This document shows positions 1 through 15,191 of a stretch of 64,000 bases of DNA, in pieces. The stretch's first letter is position 1. Each line of letters starts with the position of its first letter. Source of the stretch: Plantago ovata. Lineage: Eukaryota; Streptophyta; Magnoliopsida; Lamiales; Plantaginaceae. The translations under genes were made by a program, and so were the position numbers. The notes under the pieces were generated by a model. The model was not told the origin of the DNA, searched no databases, and was given only the letters and a program-made list of their open reading frames with translations. The stretch is taken from contig CM051458.1 in the NCBI GenBank assembly GCA_028274465.1, positions 80,620,085-80,684,084 of the forward strand, given 5' to 3'.

Positions 1-231
1 ATTAGAGCCGCAGAGAGTAGTGAACCAAAATATGAGCAGCAATAGTTTTGATCAAGTGAAGTGTTCTGCTGCAGCAACAATAACGCCAATAAGTAGAAGA
101 AAAATCAGAATAAAAAACCTTAAAATTTAATCTATTTCGCTGACTGGTTTAAGTGATTTAACATGATGATAATAACAATAAAATAGAATTGAACTGAACT
201 TCTATCCCTTCAATTTAGTCATATTAGGAAA

Positions 232-1238
232 CTAGTACATACCCGTGGCGATGCCACGGTATGATATAATTCTCAACTTATATGAATTAATAAAAAAAGA
301 TTACTCGATATAAGAGGAGAAATTAAGAGGGTTGTATCAATGATATTATTAAAAACATACGCAGATGTATAGATAATTAAAGCTAATTCGATAATTAAAA
401 AAATATTACGGTATGCTATACTTCTGAACTTACGTCTGTCTATATAAAGGTAATTCGACTATAAGAGTAAAAAAAAGTTAATAAATCAATAATATTACAA
501 AAAAATGAGTCAACAACCTTTCACCAAGTGATGTTACAATTATTCAAGCGTCACCACAAAGTTCACCAAACAGGCCATTATTTGGTGACAGTATTAAAGA
601 CGACCCAACTTCTGTAACTGGTCCATCTTCTGCATAACTCTGGCATAGTAAATTTAATTTTTATGAAAATGAATAATCCATATAAATTCATGATGTTACA
701 AATGTTCAAAAGCGCGTTTACAAAGTTCACCATACAAGCCATTATTCGGTGACAATATTAAAGACGATCCACGTTTCGCTACCGGTCGATCTTCTGCATG
801 ATTTAATAATATCAATTGTTTAAAATTTGGTATTATAATAACAATATACAGAGTAATTTCAATTTTATAACAATGATAATAACCTATATATATCCAAGTG
901 AAAACATACAATATATAGCTAGTAAATGAATAAATTACACAGAAAAAATCCATTTTTTTGACCATCTGTGAATTAAAGCGAACTACCACTCATGCACTAA
1001 ACTTAATTCGTGAATTACCTATCTATAAAAGGGCTTGAACCCTAGTAGGAAACATTTCCTAATAATTTGGGCCGGCAACCACTCATCCATTTTCCTTTTC
1101 TTCATCCTCCTTCTCCGTATTCTTCATCTCCTCCGTTTCCTTCGTCTTTTCATGCGAATCAGCGTCGCCCTCTTCATCTTCTTTCCATCCTATACGAAAA
1201 ACCCAAAATTAAATCACATCAACATTTCTATTGGGCAC

Positions 1239-1277
<39 letters not shown>

Positions 1278-1290
1278 GAGTAAAATAAAT
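232..1290 (-). mobile_element. Helitron-like element, 3' terminal segment
   Basis: On the minus strand the segment ends in CTAG followed by T (232-235, then 231). A 7-bp-arm hairpin (CCGTGGC / GCCACGG, loop 3, at 243-259) lies 7 nt before it. Hairpin + CTAG + T is the classic Helitron 3' end. The segment from about 1290 down to 232 is clearly alignable to 31040-31943 on the plus strand, which also ends in CTAG|T. Shared stretches include the run around 1020-1060 and 31310-31350 (a CCCTTTTATAGATAGG core). An internal block of about 100 bp beginning with a GCAGAAGAT motif is present twice here. The 5' end (TC) was not located. No coding capacity is convincing. Confidence 0.5.
1241..1273. repeat. 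(CT)n microsatellite
   Basis: An uninterrupted CT dinucleotide run of about 33 bp at the right edge of the Helitron-like segment. It makes the overlapping short serine/leucine-rich reading frames meaningless. Confidence 0.9.
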
Positions 1291-1602
1291 GTTTCTTGTA
1301 CACTACATTAGTGGTAGGGTCGGTGGATTATAATGATAAAGGCCAAGTCCGTAAAAATATAACAGGGCAAGTAACATCCACCTTTATTGTGTGATTTGGT
1401 AGACCTAACGATGTCATTGTATTTAAAAGTTTGATGGAGTACAATTCTCAATTTTTCGATATGAGATGACTTTGTATGTGCGAACTCTATTCAATGATTG
1501 AATATAAGAATTATAACAACCACACCAATAAATTAAAAATGAGTTAAGATAATATACAGAAATAATTTTTTAATGTAATAAAAACAATATTTCTAAGAAA
1601 CT

Positions 1603-1812
1603 GTTCTTTTCGTCTGAACTGAACTGAATATAATTGAACTGAATTGAACAGAACGAAATAAAGCTGAGCTGAACTGAACTGAACTGAATTTATTTGTAGT
1701 ATAAAATATAACTAAGCAAGTCTGAACAGAACTGAACTGAACTGAATGAAATTGAACAGAATTGAACTGAACTGAACAAAATTGAACTGAACTGGACTGA
1801 ATTGAAATGAAA
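1603..1812. repeat. degenerate GAACT-type minisatellite
   Basis: About 200 bp made largely of GAACT / GAATT / GAACA pentamers in tandem with many substitutions, interrupted by an AT-rich stretch near 1690-1730. No gene is visible from 1290 to 2040. Confidence 0.75.
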
Positions 1813-2040
1813 ATAATGAGATTTCATACGAAGAGAACAAAGCCTAAGGGTTATAATTAATTACTTTTGATAGGATTCTACATGATATAATTGAAATTCT
1901 CGAACTACATCAGTTATAATTCGCTAACAAATCTTCTTAATTCGGAAATTAGGGTAACTATTTAAGCAATAAATAAACTTGGCTCTATAGTTATCAAAAA
2001 AAAAAAAAAGGCTCTCTATCTCGCCGACAAATTCTTCTTC

Positions 2041-2470
2041 TTCTCCTTCGGCCGGAGAATATGATTTGGAAGCCTAGATGACCTAATTGTATTGAGGAAT
2101 ACTACAGGGTAAACTTTCTCTCATTTGACATTGTCCTCTTCATCAGGACATATATTGTCAAAACTCAAATATGCAGTCACATTTTCTGGAAATAACGACA
2201 TAACATATTCATTGATCTGCTCAGCAATAATTTCATTTGTCAGTGCAAGCATAGCTTTTAAGATCCATCTCCAACATGATCCAATTAATAGTGAAGGATA
2301 TGTACTTTTTACGGTTTCTGATATGGATCAGGTGCATGAAGAATGAAAATATCATCTGGCAGTGTAAAATCAACTTCACTGTCATTAATTAGGTCCACCC
2401 TCTACACCATCTCCAGCAAGCAACAACCACTAAACAAATTCCTTAATATTTTCCACTTCATCAGATGATG
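2041..2470 (-). pseudogene. Helitron helicase remnant (C-terminal part)
   Basis: Reading the minus strand in shifting frames gives, in order, fragments typical of the plant Helitron Pif1-type helicase. These are a WLLLAGDGVEGGPN-like stretch, then DSEVDFTLPDDI, then ALTNEIIAEQINEYVMSLFP followed by AYLSFDNIC, and finally YPVVFLNTIRSSRLPNHIL. The matching motifs in intact elements precede the final helicase domain. Stops interrupt the first stretch and at least two frame changes are needed, so this is a dead copy. It lies upstream, in element orientation, of the Helitron 3' end at 232. Whether the two belonged to one element is inference. Confidence 0.6.
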
Positions 2471-4060
2471 CTCCAGACTGCATGACAACAATATTAATAA
2501 AATATTAAGCGCATGATTCTTATATGATAGATAAAGTCAACTATAAAATAATTAAGTAACCCGTAAGTGCATTGTTTTGTCAACTTCAGAACATTACATG
2601 AACTCCAAACCCTCCTAGAAGAACATAGCGAAGCATGAACAATGTCATGTCTATTGCACGTAGATATAACTGGCAACACTTGATGAAATTTGCCACCGAA
2701 CACCACAACTTAATTCACAATGTGTTTTATCACTAACTGCATAACCGAATCATCTGAGGTAGATCAATGTATTTCACAATGAACTTAATTCCTTCAATGC
2801 AGTACACAATAAAACTGAAATTGACAGAAATTAACTTAAAATAAACCTTACCACATGTATCTGTTGATCAATACCAATTATCCTCCTGAACGCCATCGAA
2901 TGATCGCAGCTAAACCATTTCATCTCATTGTCTGGCCTAACATATACAATTAGATTTGTGTAAAACATGTGCAATGATGCAACATGGTATACCTTTGCAT
3001 TGGCATCATAGGAATCTTCTCCTCCATGTGCCCAATCACCATTCCTCTCCATGGAATCAAAACTCTAATTCTAAAATCAATCATTTATAAAGAATTGTTT
3101 CACATATATGAACGTTTCAAAGTGATTTGATCGATTAATCTTACCAACATGACATAATAGTTGAGTAAAAACTTAAGGAATTCGACAAACCTGTGGAAAT
3201 TTTATTAGGCTTCTTTGATTCATCCTTATGATCATCCTTCACATTGTTTCTACATATGTAAAAACATAAGATCAGATTTAAAATTGGAATAGAACAGAAT
3301 ACCAGATAGGAAATGAGGATCTAAACTCTCACCTTAAAATTTTGCAAATTAAAAATCCAAAGGGAATGCAACAACCATGGAGAGTGATACGGGATTTTAT
3401 TGCAATGTGATCCAGATATGATTTTATACAACAATAGAGTTGATGAAATCGTATGTCTGTCCAAGTTCCCGATAACCCATACTTCATACACAATAGACAA
3501 AGTTCTCTCAACCACAACAACAACAAAATCAGAACTAATTAACCAACCTAAAGCAGTCCATTTAACCAACTATACCATATAAAGAATAAACTAAAAAATA
3601 ATGAGAAGACTCACTTGAAGCAAATCACCTTAGCCCGAAAAGGAATCCTCGTCTTAGAATGCAATACAATGTCGGTTCTATGAATAAAACAGTTTCAAAT
3701 ATCGTCAGAATGTTGAGACATGTCAATTATTAGGAATAGTGTCCCTTGATATTTGAATCAAAACGCTAGTTGAATTCATAATTCTAGACAAATGATTACC
3801 TAGACAGAGAACGACTTCAAATGAAGAGCACCACCTCAATCGCACATTGAACCTCCACGATGTCCGCTAATTTGAGTCTTGAACAAACAAAAATCGACAT
3901 CTCACCAGCCCAAAATACTAAAAGGAACATATCAAGCTCCACTACTACACAAAATTAAATGAGAGTAAACAGACTATTACGTACATATTCTGGTAAGGGC
4001 CAGAATTGATTACGATGATCTTGGTACTCTTAAGCAATTATGTCAAACTTACTATTGGAA
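2471..4060. other. AT-rich region, probable Helitron internal debris
   Basis: No gene is supported. A minus-strand frame at 2831-3052 and scattered exon-like pieces around 3320-3900 are flanked by AT-rich, intron-like DNA. They could be decayed parts of the same Helitron, but I could not match them to a family. Confidence 0.35.
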
Positions 4061-4335
4061 ATTAAGTATACCTCCTTAATACCATCAATGTATTCAGTGT
4101 CATCATCGAGTAGACCAAGAGCATATATGTATATATCATACACCACACCATCTAGTGTCCTCAAGTCCTCAAAGTAGTTGGAACCCGTGAATCATTAGCA
4201 TCAAGAATGAGTATATCACATGGCAATTTGAAATCCGCCTTGATGTCATTCGGTCTTCCAACAACCCAAACTCAACAACTATTCGGAAAATCCCGTTGTA
4301 TTTTTCACCTCATCATGAGATCATCTAGGCTACAT
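4061..4335 (-). pseudogene. second Helitron helicase fragment, rearranged
   Basis: The minus strand encodes a stretch close to DIKADFKLPCDILILDAND, homologous to the DSEVDFTLPDDI segment of the remnant at 2041-2470. It is followed by GVVYDIYIYALGLLDDDTEY, which resembles the upstream 'ALGLLDDD-EYI' region of plant Helitron helicases. The order of the two motifs is opposite to that in intact helicases, so the fragment is rearranged or comes from two copies. Confidence 0.45.
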
Positions 4336-4444
4336 CATAAATAATACTTCGTTTGTCCCATATCAAATTTCCTAACTTTTCTTTTCTGGCGTCCTCTTAC
4401 AAATTACACAATCCAAAAAAAAAAAAAAATTATATACTATCCAC

Positions 4445-4445
<1 letters not shown>

Positions 4446-4514
<69 letters not shown>
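4446..4514. repeat. (TTA)n microsatellite, left flank of LINE
   Basis: About 23 perfect TTA units, immediately beyond the 3' end of the minus-strand LINE. A matching tract flanks the other end of the element at 8098-8205. Confidence 0.9.
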
Positions 4515-8206
<3,692 letters not shown>

Positions 8207-8211
8207 CTAGG

Positions 8212-8640
8212 GGTTTTAATTTGTCTGTGGGATATTTAATTCGAATCTGAGGGATTTATTTCATATCTTTGGCACTTTTAATTTTGCAGGTGATTTTAAA
8301 CTTGTATTTGGGGGAGCCTTAATTTGTATCAGGGGGATTTAATTAATTTTTTGGGGATTGAGGTTGTATCAGGGGGATTTAGTTAGTTTCTGGATGATTT
8401 AGTTTGTATCTGGGGGCTGTAGGTTGTATCTGGGGTATTTAATTTGTATATGGGCGATTTAATTTGTATCTTGGAGTTTTAATTTTTATTTTAACTTGGG
8501 GTTTTAATTCGTGTCTAGGAATTTTTATTTGTATCTAGGTGTTTAATTCATATCTTGGGCGTTTAAGTCCGTATCTCGGGGTTTTAATTCATATCATAGT
8601 GGTTTAGTTCGTATCTTGGTGTCTCAATTCATACAGAAAT
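8212..8640. repeat. diverged GGGGATTTAATTTGTATC-type minisatellite
   Basis: Roughly a dozen and a half degenerate units of about 20-30 bp. Each contains a G-run followed by a TTTAATT(C/T)GTATCT-like core (for example near 8325, 8365, 8405, 8430 and 8575). The units drift progressively along the array. No reading frame survives. It directly follows the (TTA)n tract. Confidence 0.6.
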
Positions 8641-8789
8641 AAAAGATTAAAAAACAGAAAAGCTGGAAAAAAAAAGGGAACCAAAAAAAAAAAACTGTGA
8701 AAAAAACCGTGTGTTTTACATGTACCGGCGTCCTTCCTATAAATATAGGAAGGGCCAGTCTTTTCTGAAATTTTGGCTGTTATTATAAG

Positions 8790-8820
<31 letters not shown>

Positions 8821-10295
8821 AAAACGCATTCTCGGGATTTTGGATACCTTTTCATGCTACTACTTACCTAATCTCAACTTTGTTCAGTGTTTCAAGCATC
8901 AAACATGAGACCAATACAATTGAACTCTCACTTGGTTATAGTCAATTAACAAATTGAAAGTTTAGTACAATTCCCATACCTGATTAAGAGGCTAAAGATA
9001 TTTGGTACAGGTTACTGGTTAGTGGTTACAGTGTGTTGTTGTCTAATTATGCTAATTGTCTATGTGCTCGTTAATTAATGTTCTTGCCTAACTAATTATG
9101 ATTTAGCACATGTTCAATAGACCCAAACTTAAAATTATATCTTTCAAATTAAATAGGCACGTGATATTAGTAGTTGATACACAAACATACTTGGGTCCTA
9201 CGAATTTACAAACAGAGGTAAGCTAAATTTTTTTTTTTTTTTAAGTGAATCAAAATCATTAATCAACCTGTAAATTATTATTGGAAATTAGGAACTATAG
9301 CAATCGAGGAAACGTAAGACGAAATATTAAACATTTGAACGAGTGTAGCGGATCGATCGGTCAAGTGGTACCAAGGTTCATGGGTGGTTTCATGAACATC
9401 ATGGATTTAACAGCAAGGCTAGCTCTTTATTGATAAACCGTCCGGCCTCATATCTTATCGAATTGATCATCCGGCCTTCGGAGTCTCCACATATAGATAT
9501 GTATTCAAATACGGCCCCTTATAACTCTATGCAAAAACCCGATTATCATGGGCGAAGCTAGGAATTTCTAGTAGCCCGTGTGTCCCATAAAATTTTAACA
9601 AAGATTCGTGCAAAAAAAGATGGACTAAACAACAAATAATTAAGCTTATGGACTAAACAGCAAAAAAAGATGGACTAAACAGCAAATAATTAAGCTTATG
9701 TCGTTCAACTTCAACAATCAGCAAGAAGGCACCTTTTGTTTATTTGGAATTGGGCCGAGAGGAAGAATATTTAAGGAAATGGACTAATAAAATACCAGCC
9801 CAGTTCTCAAATCAACCCGTATACCAACCTCTAAAAACTAAATTTTAAATACAAAAAGAAAAAAAAGAATTCTCTGTCCCTTCGCCCCTGCTGATTATAT
9901 ATGCAAAGCGAAGACAACCGGTTGGTGTCATTTCTCCTTCACCCATATTCCTATCTTTGTCCTTGTGACGAGAAGCTTTCCCTTCTCCGCACCACACGCA
10001 CATTACCAGGCCTGGATCTAGAAATTAGAGGCCCCATGCGAATTTTAGAAATAGACCCAAATAACAAATTTTAAAAAATTATATAATGACAAGGTACATG
10101 TCTTAAGTTTGATATACCACATTAATATTATTTTTCTAATAAAATTATTGCGGCCAAATATAAGAAATAAATCACTTAAAAAGTGCAACCAATCATAACT
10201 CTAATACAACGGGCTTTATATATGGAAAGTTCTTATGAAATTGTATTAAAATTTTAAACTACATTCAAATAGGTTCCAAACTAATTAAACTCAAT
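8641..10295. other. gene-poor spacer with small repeats
   Basis: Contains an A-rich stretch, a 9-bp-arm palindrome around CTTCCTATA (8741-8760), another (TTA)n run at 8787-8821, and two tandem 50-bp units at about 9607-9704 built on a GATGGACTAAACA core. A short stretch near 10010-10060 shares wording with 13060-13100 and may be transposon debris. No gene is supported. Confidence 0.5.
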
Positions 10296-12470
10296 CAGCA
10301 TGTTTGGCTCTCTATTAGAGAGGCCTCTCGTACTGTTCGAAAGCCTCTTTACCTTTGCCTTTCAATTATAGAAGGGTTTGCCACTGTTCATACTATTGCA
10401 AAGCCATTTCCCATTTTTCATTCATCTCTTTCTCTCTCTAGGGACAGAGATATTCTCTGTCCACTCTCTAACCTCCCCCGCCGACGACTCCGTCGACCTA
10501 CTTTCCGGTCACCTCCGGCCTTATTTTTCGAAACAAAATACGTGGTTGGGTTCGTCTCATCCCGATCTACGACCCTATCGGAGCCGTTTTCCGATTTGCT
10601 AACGGGAAGTTTTTCGGCGACTCTCCGGCGGCCATTTTTTCCCGTTATTTTGGTAAGATTCCTCCTCTTTGACCTTATCTTCCCGATTTGGCTTGGATCT
10701 TAATTTTTTTGACGAATTGAAGTTAGGGTTTCGAGAATTTCTATTTTTTTCCAACTACTTTGTATATCTTTTTGATTTACAGTCACTTGCTTAAGTTAAT
10801 TATGGTTTTTTCGATCTTTGATATACGATGTATGATGTTGGATGTTGGCTTCTTTTGGATTTCGAATTTCTGTAGTACTCTCCTTATGATTCGTTTCACT
10901 TGGAATTAGTTTGTTATTCGGTTTTTTCCCTTCATTTTAGCATTGCTAGTTAATGAGAAGTTGTTATTTGATTTCCTGATTTTTTAGATTTTTTGTCACC
11001 TAGTTCTTGGTGGTACTGCAGTCTGCTCATTTTTATAATTTTCTGTTTTTTCCTGTTTATATTCGTTTTGTATGAATCGAAATCGATGTAGGGTTTCTGT
11101 TAAATTCAGAGTTTGAATTGGTGTGGCTATTTTCTGTAACTGGCAGTTGTTGAATAAGTATGTCTGTGAATGAAGCTCTGCGTTCAGTTTTTGATATTCT
11201 GAATGTTTTCTTTTTTCCGGTTGCGATGTAATGGGTGCTGCGAATATTGAACGTACGAGGGGGAACTAATTTGCCCATGTGTTGCCGGCTGTGAATGTTT
11301 TGGCAGCCATGGTATTGTACGAGAGTGGACAGATGAAATGTAAGTTGAATGCCTCGTTTACGCATTCGTATGATTTTTCTTGTTCAGTAAATACTCCGCC
11401 GCCAATGGCTTTTAATGGCAAATTCCAACGTCTCCGGGCTCAATTCATCCAAGTTGCCCGTAACATAGGTCCGACGTGGTACATTGAGGAGGAAACCGGG
11501 GATCTCATCAACCGACACAATGCCAACGGAAATAACGAAATCATCGAAGAGATTGCTTTCCCTTGTTACCGACAAATGACGGCAATGTTTGGCGAATTTG
11601 TTGATTGACGCGGTTGCTTTTTTAAACGTCTAAGTGGACTACTTTTTATTGTTGTGATTCAATGTTTGACTCTTGTAACAACGAACAATGGTACTGCTTC
11701 TACCTTTTTGCTCAATGTGACGTATTTCAAAATTTTCGATGGTGTTTTCTAAGTTTTCATTTAGTCCTTAACCTATGTCCCACAATGCACACAACCACAA
11801 CAAGTCCTTGTACCACACAACGAAATTCGTAACTTCAATTTTATTTTAAAGCTTACAAGAAGTTATTGGTGGGAACCACTATTTCGATAACATTGAATTA
11901 ATTGTATATTTACTCGGTACGAGCACAAGAAAAATAAATAAAAAAAATAAAACGTAATAAAAAAAAAACAAATCAATATGGAGTAGGTTTGAACGCTAAA
12001 AAAAAAAAATCAATTTTTGCTACACTTCTAAATCGGAATTAAACGTAAACAATTTGTTACACAAATTAAATAATATTTACTTACATTGTTAAAAAAAAAA
12101 TGGAAAAAAAAAAATTCCGAAAATTAGGGGGAGAACTTTCACATATCTGATTTTTTTCCCCCTCCATTTCCCTTCATCTTATTTCATCAAACATAAAAAA
12201 TTCAATTCCCAACCAAATCTACACAATTTCTAATACATTCTCTCACAATCCCAATACAACTAATAATAACTAACTATAACTAACCAATCATTCAATCAAC
12301 CAATCATCACCAATAATCATCATACCTATTAATATTCCCCCTATATCCTACTACATTTTACTAACTCAAATCCAAACCTAATTTTCCAAAACCCTCCCAA
12401 CAGTAATTCCTATTCACATCTCTCGTCACTATTCAAAAGCTCTCTCCCTAATTCAGAGCCAAACAAGCTG
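10296..12470. mobile_element. PIF/Harbinger-like non-autonomous element
   Basis: The ends are inverted copies of CAGC(A/T)TGTTTGGCTCT (10296-10311 and 12455-12470). A 3-bp direct repeat AAT flanks them (10293-10295 and 12471-12473). TGTTTGG-containing ends and a 3-bp duplication fit the PIF/Harbinger group, although TAA/TTA is the usual duplication. Inside are a GC-rich exon-like leader (about 10440-10650), a canonical donor and intron-like T-rich DNA, then a short open frame. No transposase is present. Confidence 0.45.
11405..11608 (+). CDS. short unrecognised ORF carried by the PIF/Harbinger-like element
   Basis: From the ATG at 11405 the frame gives 67 residues beginning MAFNGKFQRLRAQFIQV and ending in FGEFVD. 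It follows a good 3' splice site (TTTTTCTTGTTCAG just before 11391). The upstream GC-rich leader at 10440-10650 ends in a GTAAGA-type donor, so a transcript with a 5' UTR intron of about 750 nt is plausible. I do not recognise the protein. It could be a captured exon, the remnant of a transposon accessory ORF, or chance. No signal peptide or membrane segment is seen. Confidence 0.3.
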   Translation: MAFNGKFQRLRAQFIQVARNIGPTWYIEEETGDLINRHNANGNNEIIEEIAFPCYRQMTAMFGEFVD

Positions 12471-13197
12471 AATAATGTTGTTTTAGAATAATTTTTTACA
12501 AATGAAACACTACGCCCTAGTTTTTAAAAATAATCCACTTAAAAAGTGCAACTTTACTAACATGACCAACTATAGTCTATATATGTCATTGCTTTCTGGG
12601 AATTACAATGAAAACATATTAAAAATTTAAAAAAAAAAATCATATAAGTTTCAAACTTGAAACTTAAGAATATAAAGATGTACTAAATTTAACCCAAAAA
12701 GAAAAAAGAATAAACAATAAATTAAAGAGAAGGGTCAATTTCATATGTTACCTTACCTCGCCTCCCACTAAGAAATGCAAATGAATAGATAAATAAATAA
12801 AAAATAGAATCAAAACAACGGATAACTCATTCTCAATTATTAAAAGAATAAAAACTGAAATAAAATAAAAAAGGGGACACAAAATTTTAAATAGTGGGGC
12901 TCGAACACAGGCCCCTAAGGTATGAGCAAGTACTTCACGCTAGACATATCAACCAACTGGAGACGAGACTAAATAGTATTCCCATTGAATGTTTTACATA
13001 TAGTTTCAATATAATATGCACATATAGTTTGGACTTTGGAGGCCCCAAAATATTTTGGGCCCTATGCGGTTCAACAGCCCGCATGGGCCAAAACCGGGCC
13101 TGCACATCACGAACATACAAATGGATATATTTGCTGAAGAGGTAAGTAGAGAGAGGGATAGGGTTTGTGTAGTAGGACCAAAATTAATGTTTATTGC
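12471..13197. other. AT-rich spacer with SINE-like fragment
   Basis: Mostly A/T-rich sequence without a gene. On the minus strand at about 12890-12970 there is a tRNA-like stretch: a TGGTTGATATGTC box A-like motif, then GTTCGAGCCCC as box B, about 45 nt apart. This suggests a truncated tRNA-derived SINE. No target duplication was found. Confidence 0.35.
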
Positions 13198-13199
13198 TA

Positions 13200-13458
13200 C
13201 TCCCTCCGATTTTTTTTACTTGTCGTTTTAGGTTTTTTACTATTTGAAAAATACTTGTCGTTTTATATTTTTCAATGAGAACTTTCATCATAATTGATGG
13301 ATATTGTTGAATAGGATACCATTTAGAGGTATCCTATTGGTTGAAATATTATAATTACCTCTAATTAATGTAATCTTTTTAGAAAATCAATGAATTGAAT
13401 GCGTTGTATTAAAATGTGTGAAATTTCTAAAACGACAAATAAAAAAAATCGGAAGGAG
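13200..13458. mobile_element. Stowaway-like MITE
   Basis: 259 bp with terminal inverted repeats starting CTCCCTCCGATTTTTTTTAC at the left. The reverse complement at the right (CTCCTTCCGATTTTTTTTAT) runs further into TTGTCGTTTTAG on both sides. It is flanked by TA on each side (13198-13199 and 13459-13460), the target duplication of Tc1/mariner-type elements. It has no coding capacity. Confidence 0.8.
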
Positions 13459-13512
13459 TATGATTTAAGAACATGCATATTTGATCAAAATGATCAAACT
13501 TTGAAAATGACT

Positions 13513-14097
13513 TTTAGACTACTGACTGCATCAAAGGGACTATAAACTCGGTCCAAAACGCGTTTTGGCTTTTAGACTGATGTAGCCCGTTTTGGGCCAC
13601 GTTTACCGCGTTTAGAGGCACACAGACCGCTGTGTGCAATTGGCGTGGAGTCCACTTTTTGGTGTACTCCACCCAATGACTTTATTTTTTTAATTAGTTT
13701 TTTAATTTCTTTTTCATTTAAATTTCAAACGGTCATAACTTTTAAAATAAAAATGCTAAAAATAAATAAAAATCACCAACGGATAGAACTTTTCAAGATC
13801 TATAAATAGACACCAATCTTGGATATGTTTACTCACAACTTCTCCAACTCATTTTTCAACTTAATGTAATATATTCGTGATTTCCATCTATAAACTTGAT
13901 TTCGTATGAAATTTTTTACAACAAATCTTTCTTCTTCTTTACTTTAACCAAAAAAAAAAAAAAAAAAAAAAAAAAAGGCGTGGCAGGCCTTAAACTGGCC
14001 TTAGCCGCGTTTAAGCAGTTTGCTTAAACGCGGCTAAGGCCAGTTTATGGCCTTAAACGGCCTTAACCTTAAACCACTGATGCGGGTAGTCTAAAGC
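13513..14097. mobile_element. foldback element with long perfect hairpin
   Basis: The outer ends are partial inverted repeats (TTTAGACTAC...GCATCA at 13513-13532 and its complement at 14079-14097). The interior is AT-rich with a 26-nt A run (about 13951-13976) just before a near-perfect hairpin. A clean target duplication was not found, so the family is uncertain (MITE or foldback type). Confidence 0.45.
13991..14047. repeat. perfect 27-bp inverted repeat, 3-nt loop
   Basis: Arms 13991-14017 and 14021-14047 are exact reverse complements (27/27) around the loop GTT. With one mismatch the pairing extends about 6 bp further on each side (an AGGCC..TAAACTGGCC outer segment). The core reads GGCCTTAGCCGCGTTTAAGC. 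It is far more perfect than the surrounding element. Confidence 0.9.
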
Positions 14098-14383
14098 TTT
14101 GGTTGATTGGTTACTGTTGAGTAGGTGGAGTTACATGGGTAAATTGTGAGTGATGACTCATGGAGTGCTTGAGCTTGAGGTGGTTAACTTGGAGACCAAG
14201 ATTGGTAAATTTGCAAGATGTCAAAGCCTTTTCAAGTGATTACACTTGAATTTTGTGGTAGACAAATATTTGACGTGCAAGATTACAAGACCAACAACTA
14301 TTTTACTTGATTATTAATGTAATATAAGATTACAAGAGCAACAACTATTTTACTTGATTATTAATATATTATATATATAGAGA

Positions 14384-15191
14384 GAGAAAATTACGCGGGG
14401 ACCCCCTCTTATGGACCTGCTTTTTAAATGTTTCCTCCTTAATAAAAGAATTACATATAGCCCCAATTTAAGCAGTTTGCGTTGACCTGCTTATAATCTA
14501 CAGTTCATTACTAATTCCTCAAACACGCTCTTATACAATTTAGCCTTATTCCTTTAATCTTATTTGCAATTAATCCTTTTTCTTTTTTTTTCTTTTCTTT
14601 TTCTCTTTCTTCCTTTTCTTTCTTTCTTTAATTCTATTACCAGGATTCCGGCAATGGGTTGACCGGAATCCGACGGGAGCTCTTATTAGAGCTCTGTAGC
14701 AGAGCTCCAACGAGCTCTGTACATCGGAGCTCTGTAAAGAGCTCCGTCGGAGCTCTTATAGGGCTCCGGTAGAGCTCTTTGCAACTCCAGATCTGGAGCT
14801 GCCAGCTCCAGATATGGAGCTGTAACAGCTCCGATCTGGAGCTGTTTCACGGCTCCAGATCGGAGCTGATGGTGGCTACCGGATTCCGGCATCGGAATCC
14901 GGTAAATTAGAAAGAAGAAGAAATAAAAAAAAATTGGGGGAATTTATAATTTAGATAAGATATGTGGGTTTATTTTGTAATAACTTAAAGTTGAGATTGT
15001 TTGGTAAAATTTAAAATCTGATAATTGTTCAGGGACAATTATGTACTTTCCATGATTAAGAGCAGCAAAAGTCAAGATCGTGGGTTTATTTGTAATTGTT
15101 TTGCATAAAGAGGGTTTATACGTAATTCTTTTACTAACGAGGAAACATATGTAATTACCGAGCATAAGAGGGGGTCCACACGTAAATCGCC
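14384..15191. mobile_element. foldback/MULE-like element with ~80-bp terminal inverted repeats
   Basis: The left end (14384-14470) and the reverse complement of the right end (15105-15191) share GGACCCCCTCTTATG, then ATGTTTCCTC and TAAAAGAATTAC, in the same order. Spacing differs slightly. The flanks are TA-rich, so a target duplication cannot be read reliably. The centre holds an unusual GAGCTC-rich GC block (14642-14905). No transposase frame is present. Confidence 0.55.
14642..14905. repeat. clustered GAGCTC / AGCTCC palindromes bounded by GGATTCCGG hairpins
   Basis: Eight GAGCTC hexamers occur within about 100 bp (first at 14677, last at 14772). A second group follows of AGCTCC / GGAGCT motifs set in CCAGATCTGGAGC-like palindromes (14785-14865). 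Both borders carry GGATTCCGG / CGGAATCC inverted pairs (14643-14672 and 14880-14902). The block is GC-rich inside an AT-rich element and has no credible coding frame. Confidence 0.85.

Noticed and set aside
1603-1812. Centromeric or telomeric satellite
   Set aside because: The GAACT-type repeat is short, degenerate and single, and does not match the plant telomere unit.
12890-12970. A genuine tRNA gene
   Set aside because: Only box-like motifs are present on the minus strand. No complete cloverleaf or acceptor stem could be built, so a SINE fragment is likelier.
14686-14892. Minus-strand 68-aa ORF over the GAGCTC cluster
   Set aside because: It is a product of the repeated palindromes, without any domain or splice context.
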